Shown: positions 1 to 15,559, counted from the first letter of the stretch. The stretch: 64,000 nucleotides of DNA from Heliopora coerulea (GCA_030142905.1 JASJOG010000032.1:854001-918000); one strand, 5' to 3'. The notes: a model not told the origin generated them from the letters alone. A program made the numbers and translations.

Positions 1-828
1 TAAAAATTTTATTTAAATATGTTAATAGAAAAATTATAGGTCACCCAACCAGTCGCTAATCCCTAATCCGCCCTTCCCATCGGTCCATTCAAAAAATCCG
101 GCCTTCTGATTGGTAATTTTTTTTTACATAGAGGCCTTTTCACCCTTACTACTTATGATGAAGATAATGATTGTCCATGGTCTCCCAAAGAATGTGCAGA
201 AACAACAGGAGTGGTAGTAGTTCCTGTTGATGAAAGGAATACCCAATTCTTTAACTGAAACTGTAGGCAAAAAAGGGTTAGCAATGTTTACAATGGCTGG
301 TGTGACACATTTGGCTGCTATGTTAGCGAAACTGTTTACAGGGTGTAACCTATGACAAGGAATACAGCCCAACATTGTACAAACAACAGTTTTTTCAAGC
401 ACAAATTGGGACAATTAATCACAACTCATTGCAATCAATGTGGCCATGACAAACACTAGTATCCCTCACTATATGGCATTAGAAGCAAGCAGTCTAAATT
501 CAGAAATCCTGCAATTTGATTGGTTTATAAATGGTCAGATATTAAAAATTGCCTTGCTTGTGTCAAACAAAAAATAAAATCTATTTTGAACAATCAAAAA
601 GAATAGTACTCACTCACAGTATAGCTAGTTTTTACCTGGCATTCTCTACCTTTGCACTCATCAGTCATTTTATAAAGCCATTTAATAAAGTACTTATTGA
701 CCTCACTTGCCCCTTGCCCACCATGGAAAGCGTGGGTGCAAGGGTATTAATCTCAATATACCTGGTGTCCTTTTACATGCATGGTGACTAGGGAGAAAAC
801 ATTTTCTAGCAGGTATCTATGTTTATCA
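1..828. other. No recognisable gene; AT-rich flank
   Basis: Only short open frames occur here, none with a recognisable domain. The stretch at about 721-800 (a CCACC block, a GGGTATTAATCTC-like block, then ACATGCATGGTGACTAGGG) resembles 54946-55005, so part of this flank is a dispersed repeat. Confidence 0.6.
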
Positions 829-4972
<4,144 letters not shown>

Positions 4973-5043
4973 TTAGATGTACCACAAGCGTGGGACATTT
5001 GAGTTGCCTATATAATGTAGGCTACTCCATCCTGCTCATCAGC

Positions 5044-5089
5044 ACTACACTGATGAGGCCCAATAGGCCGAAACGGTTCCGTCTGTAGT
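5044..5089 (+). ncRNA. Type I hammerhead ribozyme, complete core
   Basis: The parts of a self-cleaving hammerhead RNA occur in the right order. Stem I strands at 5044-5049 (ACTACA) and 5084-5089 (TGTAGT) pair over six bases. The invariant CTGATGA is at 5050-5056. Stem II is GGCC/GGCC (5057-5060 with 5066-5069) with a five-base loop, followed by GAAA (5070-5073). Stem III is CGG/CCG (5074-5076 with 5079-5081) with only two loop bases, then UC (5082-5083), placing cleavage after C5083. Very short stem III is known for hammerheads of Penelope-like elements, where two copies may need to pair. An alternative 8-bp hairpin (CTCATCAG upstream with CTGATGAG) overlaps the core. Activity is inferred, not shown. 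Confidence 0.88.
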
Positions 5090-5118
5090 TATATATATAT
5101 ATATATATAGGCACACAC

Positions 5119-5167
<49 letters not shown>

Positions 5168-5174
5168 CACACAC

Positions 5175-5209
<35 letters not shown>

Positions 5210-5330
5210 CACACATGTATATATATAGGCACAAGTATATATAGGCACATATATATAGGCACATACGTATATAGGCATATATATATATACATACTATGTA
5301 TATATATATACATACGTAGGTGTTGATTTC
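5090..5330. repeat. (TA)n array with GGCACACACGT interruptions
   Basis: TA repeats start directly after the 3' strand of the ribozyme stem I. They are punctuated by GGCACACACGTA or shorter GGCACA units, then degrade to ATACGTA-type repeats. It is related to, but distinct from, the larger array on the other side of the ribozyme. Confidence 0.93.
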
Positions 5331-5403
5331 TTGGAAAGAAAGTGCTCAATACAGGTAGTAGAGCAATATTAATTTATCTAATAATCTATGATTTAATAAC
5401 TGT

Positions 5404-5463
5404 CGTTACATGGTGTTTCATGTCGTCTGATGATTGCCATGGGGCATGAAACACCGTGTAACG
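5404..5463 (+). repeat. Hairpin with 19-bp arms and a hammerhead-like loop
   Basis: Arms 5404-5422 and 5445-5463 are complementary with one G-T wobble. The loop carries CTGATGA (5427-5433), a small GCC/GGC stem, and GAAA (5448-5451), in hammerhead order. Read as a type I hammerhead, CAC/GUG would form a minimal stem III, UA (5459-5460) would be the cleavage position, and CGT/ACG would pair as stem I. The longer hairpin competes with that fold, so a ribozyme is only a possibility. Confidence 0.6.
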
Positions 5464-5544
<81 letters not shown>

Positions 5545-5578
5545 ATATGTATATGTATATATATACATATATATGTAT
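5464..5578. repeat. (TA)n/(GT)n microsatellite
   Basis: TA repeats pass into about ten GT units near 5510-5534 and then into GTATATGTATA repeats, immediately after the hairpin arm. Confidence 0.95.
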
Positions 5579-5935
5579 GGCACAAAACATAACATATAAA
5601 TACATCAAGACCATTGTATCTCCATTTTATTCTCACTTTAACAACCAGTGAAGATATGCTACTTTTTGGTACATTCTTTGGCCAGTCTAAAGTATTAAGG
5701 TTGATTAAAGTTACCATAGTTTAAATAAATTTCAAATTCTAATAAACTGTAATATAAAAATAATTAAAACTATCATTAAAACTATGCCATATTAAGACCC
5801 TTATGCCTGGATATGTACATATATAAGTGGAATTTTTTGAGTTAAAAACACAAGTATTTGATTATAAATAAAATAGCATTTGTCAACAAGAAGAAAGAAG
5901 AATTAGATGTAGCCACTCGCTTTGGATATGATTTA
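5579..5935. other. AT-rich spacer, no gene seen
   Basis: No domain or convincing reading frame. It lies just downstream, on the minus strand, of the PLE-associated motif at 5936-5975. Confidence 0.5.
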
Positions 5936-5975
5936 TTGCACTGATGTTTTCGCTATAAAGCTCTTCAGGTGATAC
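5936..5975 (-). ncRNA. Hammerhead-like motif at the 3' end of a PLE
   Basis: On the minus strand, CTGAAGA (5962-5968) is followed by a GCT/AGC hairpin with a four-base loop, then GAAA (5948-5951) and, after a few bases, an ATC that could be the cleavage position. Flanking CAC and GTG can pair as stem I. CTGANGA and GAAA fit the hammerhead consensus, but one extra base lies between GAAA and the cleavage position, so it is probably degenerate. It lies about 250 bases beyond the last GIY-YIG-type residues of the minus-strand PLE. Confidence 0.5.
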
Positions 5976-6189
5976 TAAATTTACGAGTGTTTATGCTACT
6001 TATATCTGCTTATTAACCTCATCATTATTGTGTTGCTATTTACATAAATGCTCTTGCTATTACATCATCGATCAAGTTATCTTACACACTAAAATTAAGT
6101 TGAGGTGTTTAAGTAATGAAATTATTTGTTTTTCCATACATTCTTTTTCAATCCTACTCTGACCATTACATTGATAAATGGGCATAATT

Positions 6190-8822
6190 TTAAATTTACC
6201 TTGGCTGCATTCTGCTAGATGTTTACTTACTTGTAGATGCCTGTATTGTTCTTTGTGTAAAGTTACTCTCTTTCGGAGACTTTGTGTTCGACCAACATGA
6301 GTTTTTACACTTTGGACAAATTATTATATAAACAACACCTTTACTTTTACATGTCATTGAAGATTTTATTGTCCACGTTTTGCTGCTTCTCAGTTTTATA
6401 GAGTCTCCCATTATAATTAGATCACATGTCCCTCATGGTTTGTTGTATCTTGAAACTGATGGTTTGGGCTTACTGGTAGAAAATTCAGATTTTGTGGTTG
6501 TTGTTGGCTTATTATAATTTTCGTATTGTCTAGTAGTTTTTTCATCTCAGGTGAATTTGAAAGGAATTTTAAACTGTCCTTTACCATGCCGACAACGTGT
6601 GGGTTATTGGGATTATGCATAATGACCAATGGAAGGGTTTTGTTCAGCTCTGGTTTTCATTTAGTTGATCTCAGTTCCATGACTGTTGATGTTTTTGCTT
6701 TTTCAATTCTTTTTTTAATGATTCCCTTTGGGTAATTCTGCTTTTGTAAAAATACTTTGAGTTCTTCCAATCATTTTCCCCTGATACTTTCCTTTTTCAC
6801 AACTGCACATATACGTCTTGCTAGAGTGTATGCTATGTTAGGTGACATGAAAAAAATTCCAAGAATTGATGGCTGTCCGTTTCCTTGTAATAAATGTCTG
6901 TATAAACATGTACTTTCTTTACACATTAGTATGTCCAAGAACGGTAATTTGTTCAGATATGCTTCCGTTGTGAACTTGATTTTTTCATGAAGACTATTCA
7001 ACATGAAAAAATCTTGCAGCTTTCTTTCTGACTTCTGCCAAAACATAAAACAATCGTATAAAATCCTTTAAATTCCTTCATATATTTTTCTTCATATTTC
7101 TGGTAAAGATGTTGTTCCAGGAATCCCATAAAAAGCATTGCATAAGTTGGTCCATTTTACTTCCCATGGCAATTCCCTCTACCTGCTTGTAGTTTTTGTT
7201 GTAGAATTTGAATGTATTTTCCTTCAGTACAATTGAGATTACTTTGAATATAAAATCTTTTGAGAAGGGTTGTTCCAAGATTGTCTAGAAATTGTCCAGC
7301 CAGTATTTAGTAGCATGTAATCCCAGGTTGTGTGGAATACTCGTATACAAGCTAACCATGTTGAAGGAAACCAGGATTGTGTTTTCATTTACTTCTTCAG
7401 GTATGTGATTTAAAAAGTCAAAATCATCTTAAATGTAACTTGGCACATGCTTGCAAAGAGGTTTTAGAATTAAATCAAGGATGTTGCTTAGTCTGTGGGT
7501 GGGAGATGAGGGTCCTGCCACAATAGGTCTCATTTTGATGTCTGACGGTGGTTGTAGTCTTACATATTTGGAATTTTGTTCTTTAATCATAGCTGTGATA
7601 ACCAAGCAAACCATAAAAGTTTGAAGTTTTACTAGTGAAATTCTGAATATAATCTATTTCCCATTTGGTTAGTTCATGTTTGTGTTCCTTTGTTAATCCT
7701 TTAATGTTTTTCATTATTGTATTGTCTTCCTTACATGTTAATTCATTTCAGTTTTCTCTGTCTTCAAGTAATTCCAAAATTTTATCTCTATAGAAGTTTT
7801 TGTCCATGATCACTGTTGTTCCTCCTTTGTTGGCTGCCTTTATTATGATAGAATCATCGTTCTTTAGTTGATTTAGTGCAGTGTTTTCAGCACGAGAAAT
7901 TTTTTTTTTTTCTATTTAAGGGAGGCGTTGATTCTGGTATTTTCAATAAAGCATCTAGTACTACTGTCAGATATTCGTTGTTTGACTTGTTTTTAACCAT
8001 TGAATTATCTGGTATCGATTGATGATTATTAAAATATTCAAGAAGCCGTAATTTCATCTGAAATTCTTGTAGGTCTGCTTCGAATTCCTTTTTGTTTTGT
8101 TTTGGGATTGGGGTGAATTTAAGTCCTCTTTTTAGCAGTCTTATTTCATCGATTGTAAGTTCTCTTCTTGAGATATTAATTATCTTTGGTTCAATTATTG
8201 CCTCCCCAGTTGGTTGTTTTTCTACAACTGGTAATGAAATTGTTGGTCTGGTACATGATTTCTGCCGATGGGAGGGTTTGAAAAATAATTTTGATGTTGG
8301 TTATTTCCCGGCTTGATTCTTGGTTGTTGTTTGCATTGTGTTTGTGGTATTTGAGGTGATTTCAATGCCTCCACGTATGTTGCTTGTTGGGCAGATGGTA
8401 CAAGTTGGTGCAAATCTTGACATTGGTTTTGTTGGTATTTCCATTGATGCCAAGGTGCTGGATTGTTTACCATATCAAATGTATTTCCTCCTGAGTTCTC
8501 CTAGGAAACTGTTTGTCATCTTTTTAGCCTTCTTCTCTGGAAAGTTGTCAAAGACATACAATATGAACTCCATGAAAGCATCTGACCTCAGAGCTTTCTT
8601 GGCTATTATCTTGTATTTGATTTGATTGAATATTGTGTGCAAAGAGTTGACCAAATGAGACACGAAGCTCTTTGAATAAAAACCTGCTTTATTTTTATCA
8701 GCAGTCCAGTAGATTTGTAGGCTGAGCGCCACCTGTGTAGGCTGCTTGTTTTTAGCTCTGTAATTTTTGTTTTTACATTTTGAATATGATTTTACACTAT
8801 TCAAGGAGATTTTTAATATCAT
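6190..8822 (-). pseudogene. Penelope-like element (RT plus GIY-YIG), decayed
   Basis: Read on the minus strand from about 8822 down, conceptual fragments follow the order of a Penelope-like RT-endonuclease. There is a basic N-terminal part (8475-8822), RRELTIDEIRLLKRGLKFTP around 8115-8175, an AANKGGTTVIMDKNFYRDK-type segment near 7800-7850, RPIVAGPSSPTHRLSN (7429-7614), the RT core YKQVEGIAMGSKM (7078-7278), and KFTTEAYLNKLPFLDILM (6771-7046). A Cys-rich GIY-YIG-like end, GVVYIIICPKCKNSC, lies at 6223-6411. These elements copy RNA at telomeres or nicked DNA and cut with the GIY-YIG nuclease. Frames shift and contain stops, so it is inactive. Coding-like sequence may reach 9099. The catalytic DD of the RT was not located in a clean frame. 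Confidence 0.85.
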
Positions 8823-9149
8823 TGGATGGCTGATGGAAAAATGGAATAACTTTCCAAGTCAAGTTGAAAGAGCTGCCATTAGCACCAAACACATGGTTCG
8901 AACTGAAGTCTCTTGGCCTGTTGAAGAAGGCAAGAGGCATTACAGCTGGGAAAAGTTGTTGACTGAAGAGGTTTTCCACTGGTGATGCCAGTGGTGCTAT
9001 CACTAAGAACGGTGTTTTGATGTATTTGAGTTCAAGTTCATTAGATGGTGAGATTCCAGTAATTATTAGCTTTTGAATGATTAGAATTGGCATTCTCAAT
9101 TCCAGTGCTGATCTCTGTTAACTAGGAGAAACTGCCAACACAGCCTAGA

Positions 9150-9741
9150 GTATATCCTAAGTGTGTGGTGCTTGATTGCCATTCCCTCTTAAAACCATTT
9201 GCTGTTGAGAGTTTGAGTGAAGAGTTAAGGATAAATTCAGTTGATATGGCCTTTATTAGTGAGTCATGGTTGAATGAGCTCATTACTGATCATTCAATAA
9301 AACCAAATGGATTTAATATTCTTTGCAGAGATCAAGAAGGAAGATGGGAAGGGGGAGTTGCTATTATGAGTAGGGATGATTGGAAAATGTAACGTTTTGA
9401 GTTGTCTACTACATATGGATTTGAATGTGTATGGGTGAAAGTCACTTGTAGAAATCCCCATCAACAACCCTTCTTTGTTGTGTTGATCTATAATCCACCT
9501 CAACCAAGCTGTAGTGAAACCAAATTTGTTGACTTTTTGATTCTTGTGAAGAAATCTTGTCTTCTTTTCCTGGGGTTGGTGTAATGATTGCTGGCGATTT
9601 GAATCAACTCAATCTGGATGACTTTATACTTCACTTGGGTTTTTCAAAGCTAGTTAAGAAACCAACAAGAGGCAAGAACATCTTGGACAAATTTCCTACA
9701 AACATCCCATGGAATTTCAGCAAGGTGGTTTGTTCAAAGAG
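9150..9741 (+). pseudogene. LINE apurinic-type endonuclease fragment
   Basis: Three overlapping frames make up the N-terminal endonuclease of a non-LTR retrotransposon. VDMAFISESWL with GGVAIM (9165-9392) matches the ETWL and metal-binding region. CVWVKVTC with VLIYNPPQPS (9402-9584) is the core strand. MIAGDLNQLNLD and KKPTRGKNILD (9557-9740) carry the GD(F/L)N motif. Frameshifts separate the parts. The reading frame stops matching exactly where the hAT-like terminus CAGTGCTGTAAG begins at 9742, so the LINE seems truncated by that insertion; no RT part follows. Confidence 0.85.
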
Positions 9742-9900
9742 CAGTGCTGTAAGTAACTTTGTTACAAGAAACTAGTTACACATAATCGTTACTTTTTTGA
9801 GTAACTTTACCTGTAACTGGTTACTATTTTGGAAAGGTAACTAGTAATGATAACTAGTTACATTTGTTGTTGAGCTCTACGTTACTTCATGAAAACACTT
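9742..9900 (+). repeat. hAT terminus with subterminal GTTAC/GTAAC repeats
   Basis: CAGTG at 9742 fits the 5' end of hAT transposons. About ten GTAAC or GTTAC words occur within the next 150 bases (for example near 9752, 9761, 9775, 9788, 9801, 9812, 9819, 9837). Dense subterminal motifs are typical transposase-binding sites of hAT elements. A matching 3' terminus was not found downstream, so the element lacks its right end. Confidence 0.65.
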
Positions 9901-12520
9901 AAAATTGTTTGCTTTTTGTTTGGTTCGTGGTCCTGAGTCCCTACCTACTCATGCCGTCGTTTAATCTCACACCCAGGCTTAAATCTTTTTACAAAGTGCT
10001 GTGATGCATTCTGGACATGATATGTAATTGCATTTATTTACTTGTCGAGAAACATCAAGATGTCTTCAGCACATCCATGGCCGTACTTAGAAAAGCTTTT
10101 TCAATTCAAATCAATAGAAAGACAAACTGTGAGGCTTACTTGTTTGCTTTGGCAACCGAAAGTTAGAGTGCTCGGCTAGTCTATCTTCAATGTCCAATTT
10201 GCGTAAACATGTTCAGGTTAGTTCTTCTGTTTGTTTCTTGTTATATGTCATTTTTATTTGAATTTTGTTTCAATATTACTTTTTTCAGTATTATTGGGTT
10301 ATGATAATCATTCTGATTCATTCAATAAACCTACATTTAAATCTTCAAGTGAGCAAAGAAGTCAAAATTTAAATATTAATTATGTGGCTGAAGACGACAA
10401 ACTGTAAAAATGTTTTAAAATTTGCATTTTCATTCAGGACTTGATGTGTAAGAGCTAAAAATAGTAACATTGTTTCTCTATACTATCTAGATTTATCTCA
10501 ATTCTAAATTTCTTAATTTAGAGAGCCCACCCATGGCAGTGCAGACTTTCAATGAGTTACTTCCCAATCTTGTAAAAGAAAATCTTCCAACCAAGAGAGT
10601 CAAGGAAATCCCGCAAATTCGTCAAAACAACCGATGGTGGATGCCATGCTTTCGGGCCAAGGCAATGCTAACCTAGTTTCACAACCAAAAGTTGATGACC
10701 TTTTAATTGGTTTTGTTACTGAGGGATTAATGCCATTTTCAGTTGTTGAAATGCCCTGCTTTCAAAGGCTTGTTAAAGGGCTTCAACCAAATTGCTCAGT
10801 TATGTGCAGGGCAAGTGTCACAAAACGAATTAAGGAAAAGGCTAGACTGGTTAAGAAAAATGTGTGAGATGCGATGAAGAAAGTGAAACATGTTGCAACA
10901 ACAACCGATTGTTGGACTGCACATCGCTGTTCATATATTGGGGTTACAGCACACTGGATTGATGACAAAACGCTCGATCAAGCGAGTGCATCTCTTCCAT
11001 GCTGTCGTTTATAAGGCAGACGCACCTGCGACATTTTAGCAGCAAAGCTTGAAGAAATCCACACCAACTATGAAATTGCCTCAAAGATTGTCAAGACCAC
11101 AACTGACAGTGGGTCTAACTTTGTGAAGGCATTTTCTGTCTTTGCTGATAATCCAGAAGAGCCAGATAATATCAAGGAGGATGAATACACTTGTGATGAA
11201 GTTTATGGCAACCTGACAGATGCCACTGAAAGTTTTGAGTATCAGCTTCCTCCTCATGAACGTTGTGCTGCTCACAGCCTAAATCTTGTCTATACAGTAG
11301 TTGCAGAGAAGGCAGAGGAAGATCCAACTTACAAATGGCTAATGAGGGGGGCTTTTGCAAAATGCCAGGCTATGTGGAACAAAGCATCTTGTTCAACTCA
11401 GGCAGCAGAAGTTGTTGAAGAAGAGTGTGGTCTTGTTCTGCTGAAGCCTAATGCAACATTCTGGGAATCGGTCTTCCTGGCTATTGAATGATTAAACAAC
11501 ACTATAAAGACAAAGGGTGAAAATGCCATTCACAAACTGCACTGAGTTCAATGTTCCCAGGTAAGTACGTGACCTCTGTAGTAGACTAATTACAGATATT
11601 TTTACTTTTAAAAACAGTGTTGTTTCATTTTGTTTTCTTCTGTCCTTAGGCTGAAACCAGGTGAGATAAAATTTTTGAATGATTATGCTCAAGTTATGAA
11701 GCCAATGGAACAAGTGCTAATTATATTTCAAGGAGAATCCAATCACTCTAATGCCTACATGAGCTACCTTGCACCAACTATTGCATTCCTAAAGGATAAA
11801 CTTCACAACAAGAATGCTATTTCCAGTGTGAAACCTCTGGTAAAGGCACTACTGAATGGAATCGATGAATGATTCAGTTGTAATTTCGATGACAAAATTA
11901 CAACTGAAAAGCTAAGAAGCAAAGAAAAATTTGGGTCAATTTCTTCAGAGCAAAAAGGGTCTTTGAACCTTCAAAGTCATCAACACTTTGCTCAAAACAT
12001 TTCAAGCCCGAGGATTTTGAGAGAAGATTTTTTATGTTGCCTGGCCAAATGAAACCCAACTATCAAAAACTGAAGACTGATACAATCGGAATCTGTGTCT
12101 ATCCAACTATCCATGCGGCGCTGAAAGCTACTTCAAAAACACAGGAGAATCATAGCGAGGTCCCAAGTGCCAGGAGCAGACGGACGGTGAGTCATTGTCT
12201 TTTTATTTACCCCACATAAACTTGCTGCAAATTTATATTTAAGACTGTTAGAAATGGCTACAGCTGGCATGGAATATTTAAACAAGTAAATATTCAATAA
12301 ATTTTCAATTGATTGTATTGATTTTAATATGCTAAAGGAAATGAGGAGGATTCATGACGATCCACAACTAGAGTGCCAAGACAGTTTCATTCAGGCAACA
12401 CCAAAGCAAAAATGGGTGTCAATACAACAGGACAGGAAAAAACAAGAACACCAAGAGATGGAAAATGGTGATGCATGTCCTATTGATGAGCTTGTAAATG
12501 TAGGAACACTTTAGTTTATC
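9742..12520 (+). mobile_element. BED-finger hAT transposon (ZBED1-like), decayed and 3'-truncated
   Basis: A BED zinc-finger-like exon (about 10060-10216: HPWPYLEKLF, then CLLWQPK, then a SNLRKH-type end in a shifted frame) is followed by a GT donor. Transposase fragments follow. VDDLLIGFVTEGLMPFSVVE (10634-10867) is the N-terminal hAT region. TTTDCWTAHRCSYIGVTAHW (near 10900-10960) holds the first catalytic region. KTTTDSGSNFVKAF (near 11090-11135) carries the second. LPPHERCAAHSLNLV and CQAMWNKAS lie in 11123-11491, and the helical part is at 11630-11872. The C-terminal hATC dimerisation domain was not found. Several frameshifts and stops make it non-functional. Sequence at 12034-12514 is coding-like but not assignable. 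Confidence 0.85.
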
Positions 12521-12634
12521 TTATAAGTACTATATATTTTACTTGTATATAATATGTGGTTCATGCACACACTTGTCATTCAGCAAATAAGAAGTGCCCT
12601 CAATAGCTGGGAAATAGTCATATGCAATTGTTCA

Positions 12635-15213
12635 TTCAGGTAATAATGGAGGTGCAAAGTGTTCCAGAAAATGACAGTGATGAGCTTCAGAAACTGATGG
12701 AAAACAACCATAGATTAAAAAATCAAGTGATAAGTCTGCAAGGAAATGTTAAGGATAAGAAAAACAAATTGAGAAAGTTGAAATGGAGAGGTATATGTAA
12801 TTAAAATCTAAACGGTAATTATATTGCCAGGACAAACCATTGTATCTAGAGGTGAATATATCAATGTAACATATAAATGTTGTTATTTCTTATTTTTGCA
12901 GTAAACAAGCTTGAGCAGTCATTTGAAGAAGTGACTAACCATGAAAGTGAGAGTGACAATAAAGAATCCATTGAAAGTTATGATGATGATAGTGAGTTTG
13001 AGCATCCCTATGAGATTGATGAATGTGACAAGTTTGAAAGTAATGAGTTGGAAGAAGTATCAAAGTAAGTGAACACATTATATAATCAGGTACAAAGATG
13101 CTGCCTTGAAAAAAAAAACATTCTGGTATACCAGATCATAGCATATTACATTTGCATTGCATTTATATTTTTGACAGGTCACTGACAATGGATGACAATT
13201 TAAGGACTGAATCTAAACACACCGAGTTTCTATCCCATCTACTGCTGTTCAGGTTTTGTAATTCATGCAAAGCTGACAATCCTTTTGTTGAAACAAAAGC
13301 TGTTGGTTCAAAAGCTGTTGTCACTACCACATGCAGCAACCCCACATGCCCTCAGAAGACAACAACCTGGCATAGTCAGCCCTTTGTGTCTGGAACAAAC
13401 ATAACTGCAGGAAATTTATTGCTATGCATTTCAATTCTATTGGGAGGTGGCTTGATATCTAAAGTTTGCGAAATCTTTTTACATATGGGCCTTGGGTGTG
13501 TTTCTTTAAATAACTACTTCCGGTATCAAAAGGTTAGTACATATCTACTGTTTGTCTACATACCTATTTACTAGAAGTTATATACCTTGTAGTACCTCAT
13601 CACAAATGTCCTGCATGACGAACATAATTACAGCTTTAGCGTACTATCGAGGTTGAAAAACATCAATATCAATGATTTTGACAAGAAATATAGTTTCATT
13701 TGATAGTATTCTTTGTGATATAAATAGATAAAAATGGCTTTCAAATAAAAACCTGTGCTGATACAGCATCATTTTCACTTTGAAAGTCACGTGGTAGATA
13801 TTTCATGTATGCTGCATGAATTTGGAACTCCACAGTTTTACAACAATTCTTTAGTTTTCCCAAAGAATTTTTTCAATTTCTCAATTAGAGACTCATTTAA
13901 TAATTTTATTGATGGTATGCGACCTGTAGGACAAAACAGTTTCATTGCCAAGAATAACTTTATAACATATATTTTATTTTTCAGAAAATGCTTTTTCCAA
14001 CTATATATCTGTACTGGAAAAAGTACCAGAGCACGTTGTTGGAAAAGGCTAAGGCAATAAAAGGTGGCATGGTGTTGGCAGATGGTTGTCACGACAGCAT
14101 GGGTATTCTGCCAAATATCGTGCATATACAATGTTTTGCAGTTCAATAGGGAAAATAATTCAATTTGACCTTATTCAGGTAGGATGATTGTATGAATTTG
14201 GTATAATATTAGCACTGTTATATGTAATAATATTTTCTTTTGATAATTACCCCACAAATTATTATTTGGACAACAAGCATGATTGTCATGAATGGTGAGT
14301 GAATAACCCCCCCCCAGAGCTGTGAGAGATTTAATGGATACTCATGTGTGTATACAGTATTTATAATAATATTGTAACTTAGTCTTACTAGTACTATTCT
14401 TCTTTAGAGAAATCAGGCAGGGAGCAATCCAGCTGCGGAGTTCATCGGCTTCAAGTCCTGTATGAATTATCTTATTAAACAAGGATTGAACATAAAAACA
14501 TTCATCTCAGATAGACATGCCTTGATTGCAAAATTCGTGAGAACTACAATGAAAAGCGTCACACACTATTCTGACATTTGGCACTCGAAGAAAAGTAAGT
14601 TGAGCAGTAAGTAAGTTTACTTTAGTCCCATAAAATATGTTACCTTTGCACTCAATTTTGGTTTCCTGTTTTTTTTTTTTCCCCGAAATCCGGAAGGTTC
14701 TTTTAAAAATTGCAAGGGAGAAAAATTGTGAAGCCTTAGATGAATGGATTAAATCATGTGAGAACCATCTACAGTGGAGCGTGACAATGTTTGATGGCAA
14801 TGGTATGGTGATATGGGCCAAATTTAAGTCCTTTTTACGCCACATTACCAACCAACATACAGGCCATGATGATCCACTTTTCAACAAGTGTGGTCATGGC
14901 AATGACATTTTAGTGAGAAAGTGGCTTAAAACTGGTATGTATTAATTATTGTACTTGTAATACTGTCCTAAACTGAATCATACTTTGGCACTTTATTCAA
15001 GAGGCAGAAAATGCATTTGCTTCTATATTTCCTATCTTTTAGATTCAATACTCTATGAGAAAGTCTCTACTGCCTTTACTAATCCACAACTGATGAAAGG
15101 AATCAAACAGGCCTCTCCGTTAGCCAGACTAGTTGCATAGAAGGCTTCCATAGTGTTTTAAATCAATTCTCCCCCAAAATGGCAGCATACTGGTATCAAG
15201 GACACTACTGCAG
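12635..15213 (+). pseudogene. Kolobok-like DDE transposase gene, seven exons, frameshifted
   Basis: Inferred exons carry canonical GT-AG borders: about 12635-12790, 12901-13064, 13178-13532, 13985-14178, 14408-14594, 14697-14934 and 15043-15213. The first encodes a coiled coil (LMENNHRLKNQVISLQGNVK) and the second an acidic tract. The third has Cys pairs (FCNSC, CSNPTC) and AGNLLLCISILLGGG. Exon 4 has ADGCHDSMG, exon 5 ISDRHALIAKF with DIWH, exon 6 HLQWSVTMFDGNG and KCGHGNDILVRKW, and exon 7 an EGFHSVLNQFSPKMAAYWYQ segment. The D-D-E layout resembles a transposase-derived family I associate with Kolobok; that name is from memory and moderate. Reading-frame breaks lie after HDSMG in exon 4 and just before the exon 7 glutamate, so it is a pseudogene. 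PLE sequence begins right after exon 7. Confidence 0.68.
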
Positions 15214-15329
15214 GTTAGTAGTACCTTATTGCCTTATTCAGTTTACAGAATTAATAAATGAACTAATTACAATGTATGTTGTGGTATCAGATGATAATTA
15301 TGAACAGAGAAAGGTGTTGATATGCTAAA

Positions 15330-15556
15330 TTCTAGGTTTCTGTCTTGGATGTCAATAACTTCTTTCAATTCGAGTGTGTAAGTGGTTTTGGCCAAATCTA
15401 AAATTTTAAAGCAGTTTGGTGTGTAGTAGTTTTTACAATTGGTAGAGTTATTGAGTTGTTTAAAGATGTGAGAATTTCAATCAGTTAAGGTGTGCTCTTC
15501 AATCTGTGTCGAGAAATGGTAAGAGGTCTCACATACGTAGCAGGAAATTACATCCT
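15330..15556 (-). pseudogene. PLE C-terminal fragment, inverted copy
   Basis: On the minus strand this reads through the GIY-YIG end of a Penelope-like element (a TSYHFSTQIEEH-like part, then YYTPNCFKILDLAKTTYTLE). At the nucleotide level it closely parallels plus-strand 17025-17200, including CAACACAGATT/CGACACAGATT and CACACCAAACTGCT blocks. It therefore belongs to the same family as the next element but points the other way. Stops are present. Confidence 0.8.
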
Positions 15557-15559
15557 GCA

